Positions 52,262-61,568 of a stretch of DNA of 64,000 nucleotides are shown here, piece after piece (position 1 is the first letter of the stretch; each line of letters opens with the position of its first letter). The stretch is from Roseiarcus sp963813195. GTDB lineage: Bacteria; Pseudomonadota; Alphaproteobacteria; Rhizobiales; Beijerinckiaceae. The notes under the pieces were generated by a model. That model made no database searches, was not told the origin of the DNA, and saw only the letters and a list, made by a program, of their open reading frames with translations. The translations under genes were made by a program, and so were the position numbers. The stretch is from assembly GCA_963813195.1 (NCBI GenBank), contig CAWEYC010000009.1, positions 24,503-88,502 on the forward strand, written 5' to 3'.

Positions 52262-52501
52262 TGAGAATTCCTTTCGGGCGATTTCGGAGGGCCAGCAGTC
52301 AGCAGGATATAATGCGCTGCGTCCACCGTCGTTCCCGGTGGGACGCCGATTGCACCGCCGCTTTCGAGGAGCGAATTGCATTCTGGCGCAAGCGTGCCTA
52401 TAAGGGGACAATCCCCTCGCGACTGTCGATTTGAGGCTGCGCCTCGCCCCCTAGGAAGGGTGGTCGCGCGCGCGGCTTAAGTTCCAAGGAGTTCGCCCAT
52501 C

Positions 52502-53206
52502 ATGACCGAAGCGCCGCTGATGCCGAAGGCCACTGCCGTCTGGCTGGTTGAAAATACGTCGCTGACGTTCGATCAGATCGCCGAGTTTTGCAAACTACAT
52601 CCGCTCGAGGTCAAAGGGATCGCGGACGGCGAAGTCGCGACCGGCATCAAGGGGTACGACGCAATCTCCACGGGGCAACTGACGCGCGAGGAGATCGCCG
52701 CCGCCGAGAGCGATCCCTCACGCCGCCTGCAGCTCGCGACCGCCAAGGTGCGCGTGCCTGAATTCAAGAAGCCGCGCGGAGCGCGCTACACCCCGCTGTC
52801 GCGGCGGCAGGACCGGCCGAACGCGATTCTTTGGCTCCTGCGCAATCATGCGGAATTGAAAGACGCGCAGATCATGCGGCTGGTCGGCACGACAAAACAT
52901 ACGCTGGAATCGATCCGCGAGCGCAGTCATTGGAATTCCGCCAACCTCCAGCCGATGGATCCGGTGACGCTCGGCCTGTGCTCGCAGATCGACCTCGACT
53001 TCGAAGTCAATCGCGCCGCCAAGGATCGCCCGAAGGTCGAGGAAGACCGCACGCAGACGCTCGTGTCCGCGGAGGTCACGACGGCCAAGCCGGCGCCGGT
53101 CAGCCAGTCCGAGGTTTTCGGCGCTCCTTCGCCCAAGCCCAGCGAAGAAAAGATCGATGTCAACTCGGTGTTCAGCAAGCTCAAGGAACTCAAGAACGCG
53201 GACTGA
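52502..53206 (+). CDS. trcR: TrcR, cell-cycle transcriptional regulator (DUF1013)
   Basis: A 234-residue DUF1013 protein starting MTEAPLMPKATAVWLVENTSLTFDQIAEFC, with KPRGARYTPLSRRQDRPNAILWLLRNHAELKDAQIMRLVGTTKHTLESIRERSHWN. DUF1013 proteins (TrcR) are conserved in alphaproteobacteria and tied to the CtrA/GcrA cell-cycle network. An AAGGAG site precedes the ATG. It stands alone, convergent with chrA. Confidence 0.9.
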   Translation: MTEAPLMPKATAVWLVENTSLTFDQIAEFCKLHPLEVKGIADGEVATGIKGYDAISTGQLTREEIAAAESDPSRRLQLATAKVRVPEFKKPRGARYTPLSRRQDRPNAILWLLRNHAELKDAQIMRLVGTTKHTLESIRERSHWNSANLQPMDPVTLGLCSQIDLDFEVNRAAKDRPKVEEDRTQTLVSAEVTTAKPAPVSQSEVFGAPSPKPSEEKIDVNSVFSKLKELKNAD

Positions 53207-53210
53207 CCCC

Positions 53211-54433
53211 TCAACTGCCGAGGACCATCCCCGCCACGGCGGACAAGAGCACGACGACGAGCGGCGGCGCGCGCCAGACGACCAGCAGGACAAAACCGGT
53301 TGCGGCCACCGCGAAATCCGCCGGCTGCCGCACCGCGCTGGTCCAGACCGGATTGTAGAGCGCCGCGCCCAGGAGGCCGACGACCGCCGCGTTGACGCCG
53401 CGCATGGCGGCCTGCGCCGGGGCGAGGGCGCGCAATTCATTCCAGAACGGCAGCGCGCCCATCAGCGCCAGGATGCCCGGCAGGAAGATCGCAATGAGGG
53501 CGACGAGCGCGCCGGCGACGCCCGCCGGTGGCGCGCCGGCTGTCGCGCCGAGATAAGCGGCGAAGGTGAACAACGGCCCGGGAACCGCTTGGGCCGCGCC
53601 GTAGCCTGCCAGGAAGGCAGTGTCGGAAACCCATCCCGGCGCGACGACCGCGTCGCGCAGCAGCGGCAACACCACGTGGCCGCCGCCGAACACGAGGGCG
53701 CCCGATCGATAGAAGGCAGCCGATAGCGCGAGCAGGCCATCGTGGTTCGGAACGAACGACAGAGCGAGCAGCGCGAAGAACGCCGCCAGACAGGCGACGC
53801 CCAAGCGCCGAGACACTGGCAAGAAGAGGTCGCCGGTGATTGGTTCAGGGTCGCTGCGGCATAGCGCCAGCCCGGCCGCGCCGCCGAGCGCGATCACGCC
53901 GATTTGTGCGAGCGAGCCGGGAGCCAACAGCAGCAAAACGAGAGCGGCCGTCGCGATCGCCGCCCGCGGCCGGTCCGGGCAAAGAGAGCGCGACATGCCG
54001 AGAACCGCCTGCGCGACGATGGCGACCGCGACGAGTTTGAGCCCGTGCAGCAAGCCGCCGCCCAGGACGAGTCGGCGAAACTTCCGGCGCCGTACGCGAA
54101 CAGGAGCATGAGGATTGCGGAGGGCAGGGTGAAGCCCGCCCAAGCGGCGAGCCCGCCCAAGTGTCCGCCCCGCATCAATCCGATCGCGAAGCCGGTCTGG
54201 CTCGACGCTGGCCCGGGAAGAAATTGCGCAAGCGCGACAAGATCGACATAGGCGCGCTCGCTCAACCATCGGCGTCGCTCGACGAATTCCGCGCGGAAAT
54301 AGCCGAGGTGGGCGATCGGGCCGCCGAACGACGTGAGGCCGAGCTTCAGGAAGGCGAGAAAGATCTCGCTCGCCGCCCCTCGCTCGGGGGGCAAGTGGGC
54401 CGATCGAGCGGCTGCTTCGATTTCGGCCGTCAC
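53211..54433 (-). CDS. chrA: ChrA-type chromate transporter, frameshifted
   Basis: A two-domain CHR transporter. The start is a GTG at 54433 that overlaps the stop of the DUF2214 gene (GTGA). The first half reads FLAFLKLGLTSFGGPIAHLGYFRAEFVERRRWLSERAY; near 54060-54075 the frame changes and the second half continues LLHGLKLVAVAIVAQAVLGM ... SGALVFGGGHVVLPLLRDAVVAPGWVS ... VPGPLFTFAAYLGA to 53211. Both halves have the repeated CHR pattern. The protein should have about 400 residues and export chromate. The shift is probably a base-calling error, since neighbours show many. Confidence 0.82.
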
Positions 54434-54882
54434 ATCCCAAATCCGCGCGCCATGGCCGCGGCCGCGACCGGTATTCCCGCGAACAGCGCGGCTTCGGCCC
54501 ACAGGGCAAGGCGGACCGTGCGCACCGCCGCCGCCTCGGGCCGGAAGGTCGGGTCGACGCGGGCGGCGCGCCGCCAGACGAGGTAGCGCAGCGTCGGGGC
54601 GATCGAGATCGCGCCGACGGCGGCGAACAGCGCCATCTTCGTCCAGAAGAATGCGTTGATCATGTAATAGTCTGGCCCTTTCGCGCCGAAGACGACGCGA
54701 GAAATCCCGATGGCGAGGACGAGGGCCGCCACGATGCCGTACCACGCGTCGATGCGGGCGAGCCGCCCAACAGTTGTCGCGCTGACTTCGCCGGCGGTCA
54801 GAGCCAACTCGAACGCCAGGATTGCGGCGAGCGCAAAGATCGCCAGATGGTGAAGGCTGGCGAGCGCCCAATCGAGCACCAT
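54430..54882 (-). CDS. DUF2214 membrane protein
   Basis: A 150-residue protein from the ATG at 54882 (MVLDWALASLHHLAIFALAA), with a GGGGGAA site upstream. It has four membrane segments and the DUF2214 pattern RLARIDAWYGIVAALVLAIGISRVVFGAKG and FFWTKMALFA. Function is unknown. It shares four bases with chrA, so it belongs to the same operon. Confidence 0.85.
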   Translation of the reverse strand: MVLDWALASLHHLAIFALAAILAFELALTAGEVSATTVGRLARIDAWYGIVAALVLAIGISRVVFGAKGPDYYMINAFFWTKMALFAAVGAISIAPTLRYLVWRRAARVDPTFRPEAAAVRTVRLALWAEAALFAGIPVAAAAMARGFGM

Positions 54883-55132
54883 GATCAAATTCCCCCGAAT
54901 TGACATTCCCGCCGCAAGTGAGGGCAGGGCGCCGAACGCTCTCGGCTGGCCCGGCGCATTCGATCCTCGGTCCTCGCGCCGCCGCTAATTTCCGACGATC
55001 GACGACCTTCAAATCAACCCTTCTTCACTCGCCCGTCAAGACGGACCGAAACCAGTGCAAAGCGCTCTTTCTCGCCGGCCAAAAGAGGCCTAAGATCGCG
55101 GGCGAGGAGGCCGACCTCGAAAGGAAGCGACT

Positions 55133-55585
55133 ATGCGAGCTTCACTCAGGATTTTGGCCGCCGTCAGCTTGATTGTGGCCGCAGGCCTGCCGACCTACGC
55201 GGCAGCGCGCGCCGCGGCGGGGTTTCGCCCGTTCATCTCGGCGCGGCCGCACTTTTCGAATTTCCGCGCCGAGCCCCGGCACGGGTTCTTTCGCGAGAGG
55301 GATCGTTTTGCCCGCCGCCGTGGAAACGGATTCGACGGCTTTGGCGACTACGGAGGCTATGGTGACTACGGCGGCTACGGTCAGACAGCGGCCGGCGATG
55401 GCGGGGCGCCCTTCCCCGGAGTGACGTCGGTGCAGAACGTGAGCGTCTACGTTCCGTCGGTCCCGGCCTTTGGCCCCTCGGAGATGGGTTCGGCGGGTCC
55501 CAGGATCATCGAAATCGGCCGGCGCCCGCGCGGCGTGCGATATGGACGGCTGCCGGTCGTCGTCTACGGCGACGCCTGGCAATAG
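55133..55585 (+). CDS. Secreted GY-rich protein
   Basis: A 150-residue protein with a signal peptide (about residues 1-26, ending AAA). The middle is Arg/Phe-rich, then has two GDYGGY copies and ends with RGVRYGRLPVVVYGDAW. An AAGGAAG site lies 6 bp before the ATG. I do not recognise a family; the composition fits an envelope protein. It is followed by the rplU promoter region. Confidence 0.6.
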   Translation: MRASLRILAAVSLIVAAGLPTYAAARAAAGFRPFISARPHFSNFRAEPRHGFFRERDRFARRRGNGFDGFGDYGGYGDYGGYGQTAAGDGGAPFPGVTSVQNVSVYVPSVPAFGPSEMGSAGPRIIEIGRRPRGVRYGRLPVVVYGDAWQ

Positions 55586-55612
55586 GCGGCCCGCCGTCGC
55601 GCGGCATTTCGT

Positions 55613-55640
55613 TTGACTTCGACCGCCGCGGCCTCTATAG
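55613..55640 (+). promoter_or_regulatory. Likely rplU-rpmA promoter
   Basis: TTGACT at 55613-55618, a 16-bp spacer and CTATAG at 55635-55640 make a good vegetative -35/-10 pair. The predicted transcript would begin near 55647 and have a leader of about 140 nt before rplU. Confidence 0.6.
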
Positions 55641-55654
55641 GACACGCCGCTCGT

Positions 55655-55682
55655 GCGCGGCTTTCGGCCGCGCTTTTGCTTT
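55655..55682 (+). terminator. Hairpin with T-rich tail in the rplU leader
   Basis: GCGCGGC (55655-55661) and GCCGCGC (55667-55673) form a 7-bp GC stem with a TTTCG loop, followed by TTTTGCTTT. It looks like an intrinsic terminator. Because it lies just after the likely start of the rplU transcript it could act as an attenuator; it could also end the upstream gene's transcript. Confidence 0.65.
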
Positions 55683-55786
55683 GCCGCGTCTCGCGGCGAG
55701 GCTGAGCAAAAACCAGCAGGGTCTCACTGCAAAGAAGCCGGCCGCGCGGGCTCCCGCGCAGAGCCGGGTTGAACACGGAGAAAACG

Positions 55787-56229
55787 ATGTTCGCAGTCAT
55801 CAAGACCGGCGGCAAGCAGTACAAGGTCGCCGCCGACAGACGAAATTACGGTCATGACGCTCGACGGGCGAGCCCGGCGACGCACGTGACTTTCGACGAG
55901 GTGCTCGCGCTGTTCGACGGCGAGACGAGCCATGATCGGCGCGCCGCATGTCGCCGGCGCCAGCGTCGTCGGCGAGATCGTCGAGCAGGCGCGCGGCCCG
56001 AAGGTCATCGCCTTCAAGAAGCGCCGCCGCAAGAATTCGCGTCGCAAGCGCGGCCACAAGCAGGATCTGACGATCGTGCGGATCACCGAGATTCCTGACC
56101 GGCGGCGCCAAGGCGCAGGCCGTCGAAGCGGCCGCGGCGGATCACGCCGAACTGACGGTTTCCTCGGTTCGCTCGATTTGCATTATATACGCGGCGCAAC
56201 TCAGCGCCCTTCGGCGCGCCAGCGTCTGA
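55787..56229 (+). CDS. rplU: RplU, ribosomal protein L21, frameshifted
   Basis: It starts at the ATG at 55787 with MFAVIKTGGKQYKVAA, the standard L21 opening. After that the frame is lost near 55838 and again near 55880-55930; in the other frames the sequence continues as HVTFDEVLALFDGET, APHVAGASVVGEIVEQARGPKVIAFKK and RRKNSRRKRGHKQDLTIVRITEI. A TGA at 56227-56229 is a likely end in one frame, leaving an Ala-rich tail. L21 is an important 50S protein, so the breaks must be sequence errors. It pairs with rpmA. Confidence 0.85.
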
Positions 56230-56245
56230 TTTGGAGCTGGGTGAT

Positions 56246-56513
56246 ATGGCTCATAAGAAGGCAGGCGGTTCGTCGCGCAACGGCCGCGATTCGGACGGGC
56301 GCCGTCTCGGCGTCAAGAAATTCGGCGGCGAGCAGGTCATCGGCGGCATGATTATCGTTCGCCAGCGCGGCACCAAGTTCCATCCCGGCCGCAATGTCGG
56401 CATCGGCGTCGACCATACGCTGTTCGCCACCGCCGCCGGCAAGGTCGCTTTCGAGACCAAAGCCAACGGTCGAGCAATACGTAACGGTCGTCGCGCACAA
56501 AGCGGCGGAATAG
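56246..56513 (+). CDS. rpmA: RpmA, ribosomal protein L27, one frameshift
   Basis: From the ATG at 56246: MAHKKAGGSSRNGRDSDGRR, then FGGEQVIGGMIIVRQRGTKFHPGRNVGIGVDHTLFA. Near 56471-56477 one base is off; in the corrected frame the tail reads YVTVVAHKAAE and stops at TAG 56511-56513, giving the normal 88-89 residues. L27 sits at the peptidyl-transferase centre. The standard rplU-rpmA pair, followed by a GNAT gene and obgE. Confidence 0.9.
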
Positions 56514-56719
56514 ACGGCGGGGGAGGACGAGATCCCCGCCGCGGCGCACAGCCCCCGCGGACGGTCTCGAGGACAATCCCCGAGAACATGAAGGCGAGAA
56601 AACCTTCCTCGAAAAGTCCGGTAAGCCGAAGGGCTTATGAAGGGGAAGCGGGTCGCCGCATCCCCTTCGTCGTTTCGGGGCCCGCTTCGCGCGAGGCCCC
56701 CGCTGGACCGGAGCCGACA

Positions 56720-57267
56720 ATGTTTCCCGATCTCGCCCGAGACGATGTCTTTCGCCTGGAGACGACGCGGCTGTGGCTGCGCTGGCCGCGCGTCGCCGAC
56801 GCGGCGGCGATCGAGCGCTATTCCAGCCGCTGGGAGGTCGCCAGATGCACGGCCCGCATTCCCCATCCCTATCCGCCCGGCGACGGCCGAGCGCTTCATC
56901 TTCGCCGCGCGCGAGGCCAATGCGCTTGGGCCGCGATCTGACCTGGTCATCACGCCGATTCGCGGCAAGCGCGAAGCGATCGGCGCGATCAGCCTCGAGG
57001 GCCGGCGCGCAGGGCCGGCTGACGCTCGGCTATGCGCTCGCGCCCGAAGCCTGGGGCAAGGGCCTCGCGACCGAGGCGGTCGCGGCGATGGTCGAGGCCG
57101 GCTTCACGCTGACCGAGCGCGATCGAGATCGTCGCCGAGCGCGCATGTCGAGAACCCCGCTTCGCGCCGCGTGCTCGAGAAGTGCGGGCTTCGTCCACAT
57201 CGGCTCGGGCCTCGAAGGCGCGCCGGCGCGCGGCGGCATGGTGCCCATGCGATCGCTTCCGCCTTGA
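56720..57267 (+). CDS. GNAT acetyltransferase (RimJ/RimL-like), frameshifted
   Basis: It starts at the ATG at 56720 (MFPDLARDDVFRLETTRLWLR). Across three frames the text continues as AAREANALG, DLVITPIRGKREAIGAISL, LGYALAPEAWGKGLATEAVAAMVEAGF, ENPASRRVLEKCGF and GLEGAPARGG, the GNAT pattern with its acetyl-CoA loop. At least four single-base breaks are present. A GNAT gene between rpmA and obgE is common in Hyphomicrobiales. Substrate unknown; end approximate. Confidence 0.75.
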
Positions 57268-57344
57268 ACGCGCGGCCTGGGCGTCGCGCGCGCGCGCCGC
57301 GATGACGCGCGCGACGCCGCGGCGACAGATCAGGAAGGCGCCGC

Positions 57345-58425
57345 ATGAAGTTTCTCGATCAGGCGCAAGTCTACGTGCGCTCGGGCGACGGCGGCGCCGG
57401 CTGCGTCTCGTTCCGACGCGAAAAGTTCATCGAGTTCGGCGGCCCCGACGGCGGCGACGGCGGGCGCGGCGGCGACGTCGTCGTCGAATGCGCCAACGGC
57501 CTCAACACGCTGATCGACTTTCGCTACCAGCAGCATTTCAAGGCCAAGATCGGCGTGCACGGCATGGGCAAGAACCGCGCCGGCGGCCGCGGCGCCGACG
57601 CCGTGCTGAAAGTGCCCGCCGGCACGCAGGTGTTCGACGAGGACAGCGAGACGCTGCTCGCCGATCTCAAGCGCGAGGGCGAGCGCGTCGTGCATCGCCA
57701 AGGGCGGCAACGGCGGCTTCGGCAACGCGCATTTCACCACCTCGACCAACCGCGCGCCGCGCCGCGCCAATCCCGGCCAGGCCGGGCATCGAGCGCACGC
57801 TGATCCTGCGCCTGAAGCTGATCGCCGACGCCGGCCTCGTCGGCCTGCCCAACGCCGGCAAGTCGACGTTTCTCGCCGCGCGTCTCGGCCGCGCAAGCCG
57901 AAGATCGCCGACTATCCCTTCACCACGCTGCATCCCGGCCTCGGCGTCGTGCGCATCGACGATCGCGATTTCGTGCTCGCCGACATTCCCGGCCTGATCG
58001 AAGGCGCGCACGAGGGCCTCGGCCTCGGCGACCGCTTCCTCGGCCATGTCGAGCGCTGCGGCGCGCTGCTGCATCTCGTCGACGCGACCGGCGAGAACGC
58101 CGGCGCCGACTACCGCACCATCCGCCGCGAGCTCGCCGCCTATGGCGGCGGCCTCGCCGACAAGACCGAGATCGTCGCGCTGTCGAAGGTCGACGCGGTC
58201 GACGAGGAGACGCTGAAGAAGCAGAAGGAGCGGCTGAAGCGCGCGATGCGCACCTACGGGCCGCCGCTCGCCGAACGGCGCCAGGCGCGCGCCGCCCGCT
58301 CGAACTCTCGGCCGTCGCACGGCGCGGCGTCGAAGGAGGTGCTGCGCGCCGCGCTGGCCGCGATCGAGGCGGGGCGCGCGAGCAACACGGCCGAGGTCAA
58401 GCCCGAGCCGGCCTGGACCGCTTGA
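57345..58425 (+). CDS. obgE: ObgE (CgtA) GTPase, frameshifted
   Basis: It starts MKFLDQAQVYVRSGDGGAGCVSFRREKFIEFGGPDGGDGG, the glycine-rich Obg fold. The frame breaks near 57695, 57775-57790 and 57890; the GTPase part continues as LRLKLIADAGLVGLPNAGKSTF, IADYPFTTLHPGLGVV, FVLADIPGLIEGAHEGLGLGDRFL and ALSKVDAVDEE. A further break lies near 58270-58340. It ends at TGA 58423-58425. Obg is essential for 50S assembly, so the breaks must be errors in the sequence. Confidence 0.9.
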
Positions 58426-58739
58426 GGAGAAAGGCGCGGAAACACCGGCCATGATGGACTGCGGCGGGATTCCGCCACACCCGATCGGCCCCGCGGCGTC
58501 AGCTCGCCGCGGAGTTCCGGCGCAACTCAATATTTTCAAGCTGTTGCGACCCGGTTTTCCGCCGCTGCGAGCTCGGGCGACTGCCGCTCCGCCCTCCGCC
58601 GTCCTGCGAGCGATAGCGCAGCCGCTACCCGGCCGCGCTTTGCTCGCCGTAACGGCTGAGACACTCTCCGCACGAAGCAAACAGCATACCATGCTTTCCG
58701 ATAATCAGAAAGCATTTGCTGCTTCGCCTTCTCCGCGCC
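58426..58739. other. Region between obgE and the VOC gene, no gene
   Basis: About 314 bp between convergent genes. The open frame from 58451 is Pro/Arg/Ala-rich and not gene-like. proB, which often follows obgE, is absent here. Its right end has a hairpin. Confidence 0.6.
58691..58715. terminator. Hairpin between convergent obgE and VOC genes
   Basis: ATGCTTTC (58691-58698) and GAAAGCAT (58708-58715) pair exactly around a 9-nt loop. Outer arms AGCAAA (58676-58681) and TTTGCT (58715-58720) and CGAAGC/GCTTCG extend it imperfectly. It ends 25 bp before the VOC stop, suiting a bidirectional terminator. Confidence 0.6.
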
Positions 58740-59144
58740 TCAGGCCTTCGCGCGGCTGTTCATCGCCCATTGGACGCCGAACCTGTCGGTGAAATTGCCG
58801 TAGTGATCGCCCCAGAATTGCTTCGTGAACGGCACGGTGACCCGCCCGCCGGCCGAAAGCGCCTCGAACAGCGCCCGCGCGGCCTCGGGGTCGTCGTTCT
58901 CGATGAGCACGGCGCAGCCTTTCATCGGTTCGGAATCCGGCCCGTCCGATGCGTGAAGGCGAAGATCGGGCCCCTCGAAAACGGAATGCAGGACTTTGTC
59001 GCGCCACGCGCCCCCGTCGCGCTCCGCCATGGGCGTGCCCTCGTAGCGGCGCAACTCGCGAATCGAGCCGAGCCCGCAGGATTCGTAGAATTTGAGCGCG
59101 CTTTCGCAGGCGCCTTTGAAATAGAGATAGGGGGTGAATTGCAT
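58740..59144 (-). CDS. VOC-family (PhnB/glyoxalase-like) protein
   Basis: A 134-residue protein from the ATG at 59144 (MQFTPYLYFKGACESALKFYESC), with a GGAGAA site. It has the PhnB-like pattern MKGCAVLIENDDPEAARALFEALSAGGRVTVPFTKQFWGDHYGNFTDRFGVQWAM. The fold is one of metal-dependent or resistance-type VOC proteins; the substrate is unknown. It stands alone. Confidence 0.88.
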   Translation of the reverse strand: MQFTPYLYFKGACESALKFYESCGLGSIRELRRYEGTPMAERDGGAWRDKVLHSVFEGPDLRLHASDGPDSEPMKGCAVLIENDDPEAARALFEALSAGGRVTVPFTKQFWGDHYGNFTDRFGVQWAMNSRAKA

Positions 59145-59206
59145 GGGGGTTCTCCGAGAATTTGTTGTCGTTCCGACCGCAGCCCGTCCACGGTTCGCCG
59201 GGCGCG

Positions 59207-59971
59207 TCACGTTGACGGTGAGCGGGCGATCACGGTTCCGAACGGATAGTCCCGCTCCTCGCGGTAAAGAACGATGCGCCCTGCGAGCGCGGTGGCTTGC
59301 CAGCCGGGCGGCAGGCTTTTGACAACGCTTTCAATGACTTTTCGCGTCGTAAGCGATTCCGTGGGCAACATGCCGACGATGGCGGCTGAGATATCGGCGT
59401 GTGGCGCCTTTCCGCCTCTCTTCGCCAACTCGGCGCGAAGCGTATAGGGCAGCTCGCGTCGTAGCGCCGCTAATACTTCCGCCGCCGACATGCCTGCAGA
59501 TATCGCGGGCGACACCGGATGGTCTAGGTCAATTGGAAACTGCGCGTCAAAGCCCTCGGGCCTGAGGTCCGTTGTGTCGCGATTGCGACCCGGGTCGTTC
59601 GATCCAAATCCGCTGTTGTTCCACGGAACAGGCGCGTAGTGGCGAATGAGCTGTGTTTCCAAATCCATTGCCGTGAAGACGAAAATGCGCACCGCCTTGA
59701 ATGCAACGTCCGGGACGGAAAGGCCCAGCCGATGCTGTATTGTCCAAGCATGACGCTCCAACCGTTGTCGCAACCCCGCGTCGCCGTCAGTCTTGCCGAC
59801 GTACGTGATTCCGCTGCGGAGTAGGAGCAGATAGACCCCTTGAGCCTCCGGAATATCGGCTACGTCGGCGGGCGACAACGGCGCGGCATCCATCTTGTCG
59901 AGTATGCCGATTAGGCTTGCAAGCAATGCATCTGGCAGGTCGAATTCAAACTCGACAAATCCTGCGGTCAT
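59207..59971 (-). CDS. Eco29kI-like type II restriction endonuclease (GIY-YIG)
   Basis: A 254-residue protein from the ATG at 59971, which overlaps the methyltransferase stop (ATGA). It has a GIY-YIG nuclease core: GVYLLLLRSGITYVGKTDG, LRQRLERHAW, then a catalytic-type Glu in AMDLETQLIRHY and NNSGFGSNDPGRNRD. This is the layout of R.Eco29kI, which cuts CCGCGG. The C-terminal 100 residues probably help recognition. Recognition of CCGCGG is a prediction. Confidence 0.87.
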   Translation of the reverse strand: MTAGFVEFEFDLPDALLASLIGILDKMDAAPLSPADVADIPEAQGVYLLLLRSGITYVGKTDGDAGLRQRLERHAWTIQHRLGLSVPDVAFKAVRIFVFTAMDLETQLIRHYAPVPWNNSGFGSNDPGRNRDTTDLRPEGFDAQFPIDLDHPVSPAISAGMSAAEVLAALRRELPYTLRAELAKRGGKAPHADISAAIVGMLPTESLTTRKVIESVVKSLPPGWQATALAGRIVLYREERDYPFGTVIARSPST

Positions 59972-61152
59972 TGCAACCGTCCTGTTCCCGCGACCGCCGC
60001 AAGCTTGATTCCGACATTGCGGGCGATCACCTCGGCAAGCTGCACGGGCACGGCGTTGCCGAGTTGGCGCATGGCTTCGCTCCATGCGCCGCGGAAGGCA
60101 AAGTCGTCGGGGAAGGTTTGGAGGCGGGCACTCTCGCGCACAGTGAAATATCGCACGCTGCCATCCGCTCGCGACAGCATGTTCTCACCGCCAGGCACGC
60201 CGTGCACGCCCGCTTTTAACGTCTTGGCGGGTTCATCCATTGGGCTGCCCGTGTGTCCGGCATAGGCGCGCGCGCCTGGCTGGAAGCGGTGGTTTAGGAT
60301 GACCGATGCCTTCCGCGGGTCGAACTCGGGGTCGGGCAAGTCGCCGATCGCGTCGCGCACCGTGAGCCAACGGTGCGACGTTGGTTTCGTAGCCAAGCGC
60401 ACAGCGCGGTCCGCAAGTCGTGGCGAGATGACACGCCCGCGCTGCGGAACGCGGTGGCGCTCCCAATAGTCACCGCGGGTCTGAGCCCACAACAGCGCAT
60501 CAAGAGAATGGGTTTCTGCCGGGAATGACCATTCCACTCCTAGGTCTGCGCGGAAGCCCACAAAGACCACGCGCTCACGACGTTGCGGGATCCCGTAGTC
60601 CGCCGCATTCAATACACGATGGACAACGCGGTATTGGAGTCCATTTCCGCCGGGGCAACCTGTGTGATGCCGTTCAAGACGGCCAAGATGATCTTCCCAG
60701 CTCTCCTCACCACGACGCGTGAATTCGGGGTATGTGAGCTGGTGCACGATATACGCTAGATAGCTCTCGAAGCTCTCGCGAGTGAGTCCCTTCACGTTCT
60801 CGAAAATGAACGCGGGTGGCTGCGTCTCCCGCACCACGCGCACCGCCTCTGACCACATGTCGCGGGCATCGGTATGGGATCGATGCTTGCCACCCAGGGA
60901 AAACGGTTGGCACGGCGGTCCGCCGGTAATCAGCTCCACCCTGCCCGCGAACTTCTTGAACGTCTCACTCCGCACGTCGCCTTCGGTCGGCTCTGGCCAG
61001 TTCACAACAGCGGAGACCCCTCGGGCCCGATTTTCGCGGATTGTGTCGCAGCACCAGTGGTCCCATTCCACAACCTGAAGCGGCGAGAATCCCGCCCGAC
61101 TAACTCCAATTCCTAGCCCTCCGGCCCCCGCGAAAAGCTCAATCGCCCGCAT
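59968..61152 (-). CDS. C5-cytosine DNA methyltransferase of the R-M system
   Basis: A 394-residue m5C methyltransferase. Motif I is ELFAGAGGLGIGV, motif IV GGPPCQPFS with catalytic Cys81, motif VI FIFENVKG, motif VIII QRRERVVFVG, and motifs IX-X RESARLQTFPDDFAF and RQLGNAVPVQLAEVIA. The target-recognition part lies about 190-320. It should methylate the site cut by the adjoining nuclease. It overlaps vsr by 40 bp and the nuclease by 4. Confidence 0.95.
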   Translation of the reverse strand: MRAIELFAGAGGLGIGVSRAGFSPLQVVEWDHWCCDTIRENRARGVSAVVNWPEPTEGDVRSETFKKFAGRVELITGGPPCQPFSLGGKHRSHTDARDMWSEAVRVVRETQPPAFIFENVKGLTRESFESYLAYIVHQLTYPEFTRRGEESWEDHLGRLERHHTGCPGGNGLQYRVVHRVLNAADYGIPQRRERVVFVGFRADLGVEWSFPAETHSLDALLWAQTRGDYWERHRVPQRGRVISPRLADRAVRLATKPTSHRWLTVRDAIGDLPDPEFDPRKASVILNHRFQPGARAYAGHTGSPMDEPAKTLKAGVHGVPGGENMLSRADGSVRYFTVRESARLQTFPDDFAFRGAWSEAMRQLGNAVPVQLAEVIARNVGIKLAAVAGTGRLQ

Positions 61153-61568
61153 TTGCCCTCCAAGAACTGCTTTAATTTGTTCTCTAATTGTTCCTTATTG
61201 CCCAATTCACATTCCCAAACAACCAAAATTCGCCAATTAGCTGCGGCGAGTGTCTCCTGAGTACGCAGGTCGCGTTCGCGATTCGCGGTCAGTTTAGACT
61301 CCCAGAAGTCGGCATGCGACTTCGGAAGCCGCGCCAACCGACAATTTCGGTCGGGGTGGCGGTGCCAAAAGCAGCCATGAACGAAGATCACACTGCGTAG
61401 GCGCGGGAACACCAAGTCGGGGCGGCCGGGAAGGTCCTTGCGGTGCAGCCGGAAGCGAAATCCAAGGCTGTGGACAACCCTCCGAACGGCCATTTCAGGG
61501 CCAGTGTCCCTACTGCGGATGCGGCTCATGCGATGGCTGCGTTCGACAGGGGAAAGGGTGTCAACCAT
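61113..61568 (-). CDS. vsr: Vsr, very-short-patch T:G mismatch endonuclease
   Basis: A 151-residue Vsr: RSHRMSRIRSRDTGPEMAVRRVVHSLGFRFRLHRKDLPGRPDLVFPR, VIFVHGCFWHRH and LTANRERDLRTQETL. It nicks 5' of the T in T:G mismatches that arise when 5-methylcytosine deaminates, so it protects methylated sites. First gene of the vsr-methyltransferase-nuclease run. Confidence 0.95.
   Translation of the reverse strand: MVDTLSPVERSHRMSRIRSRDTGPEMAVRRVVHSLGFRFRLHRKDLPGRPDLVFPRLRSVIFVHGCFWHRHPDRNCRLARLPKSHADFWESKLTANRERDLRTQETLAAANWRILVVWECELGNKEQLENKLKQFLEGKCGRLSFSRGPEG

Noticed and set aside
55787..58425. Reading rplU, rpmA and obgE as pseudogenes
   Set aside because: They are essential or nearly so, and homology continues through each break in another frame, so sequence error is the simpler reading.
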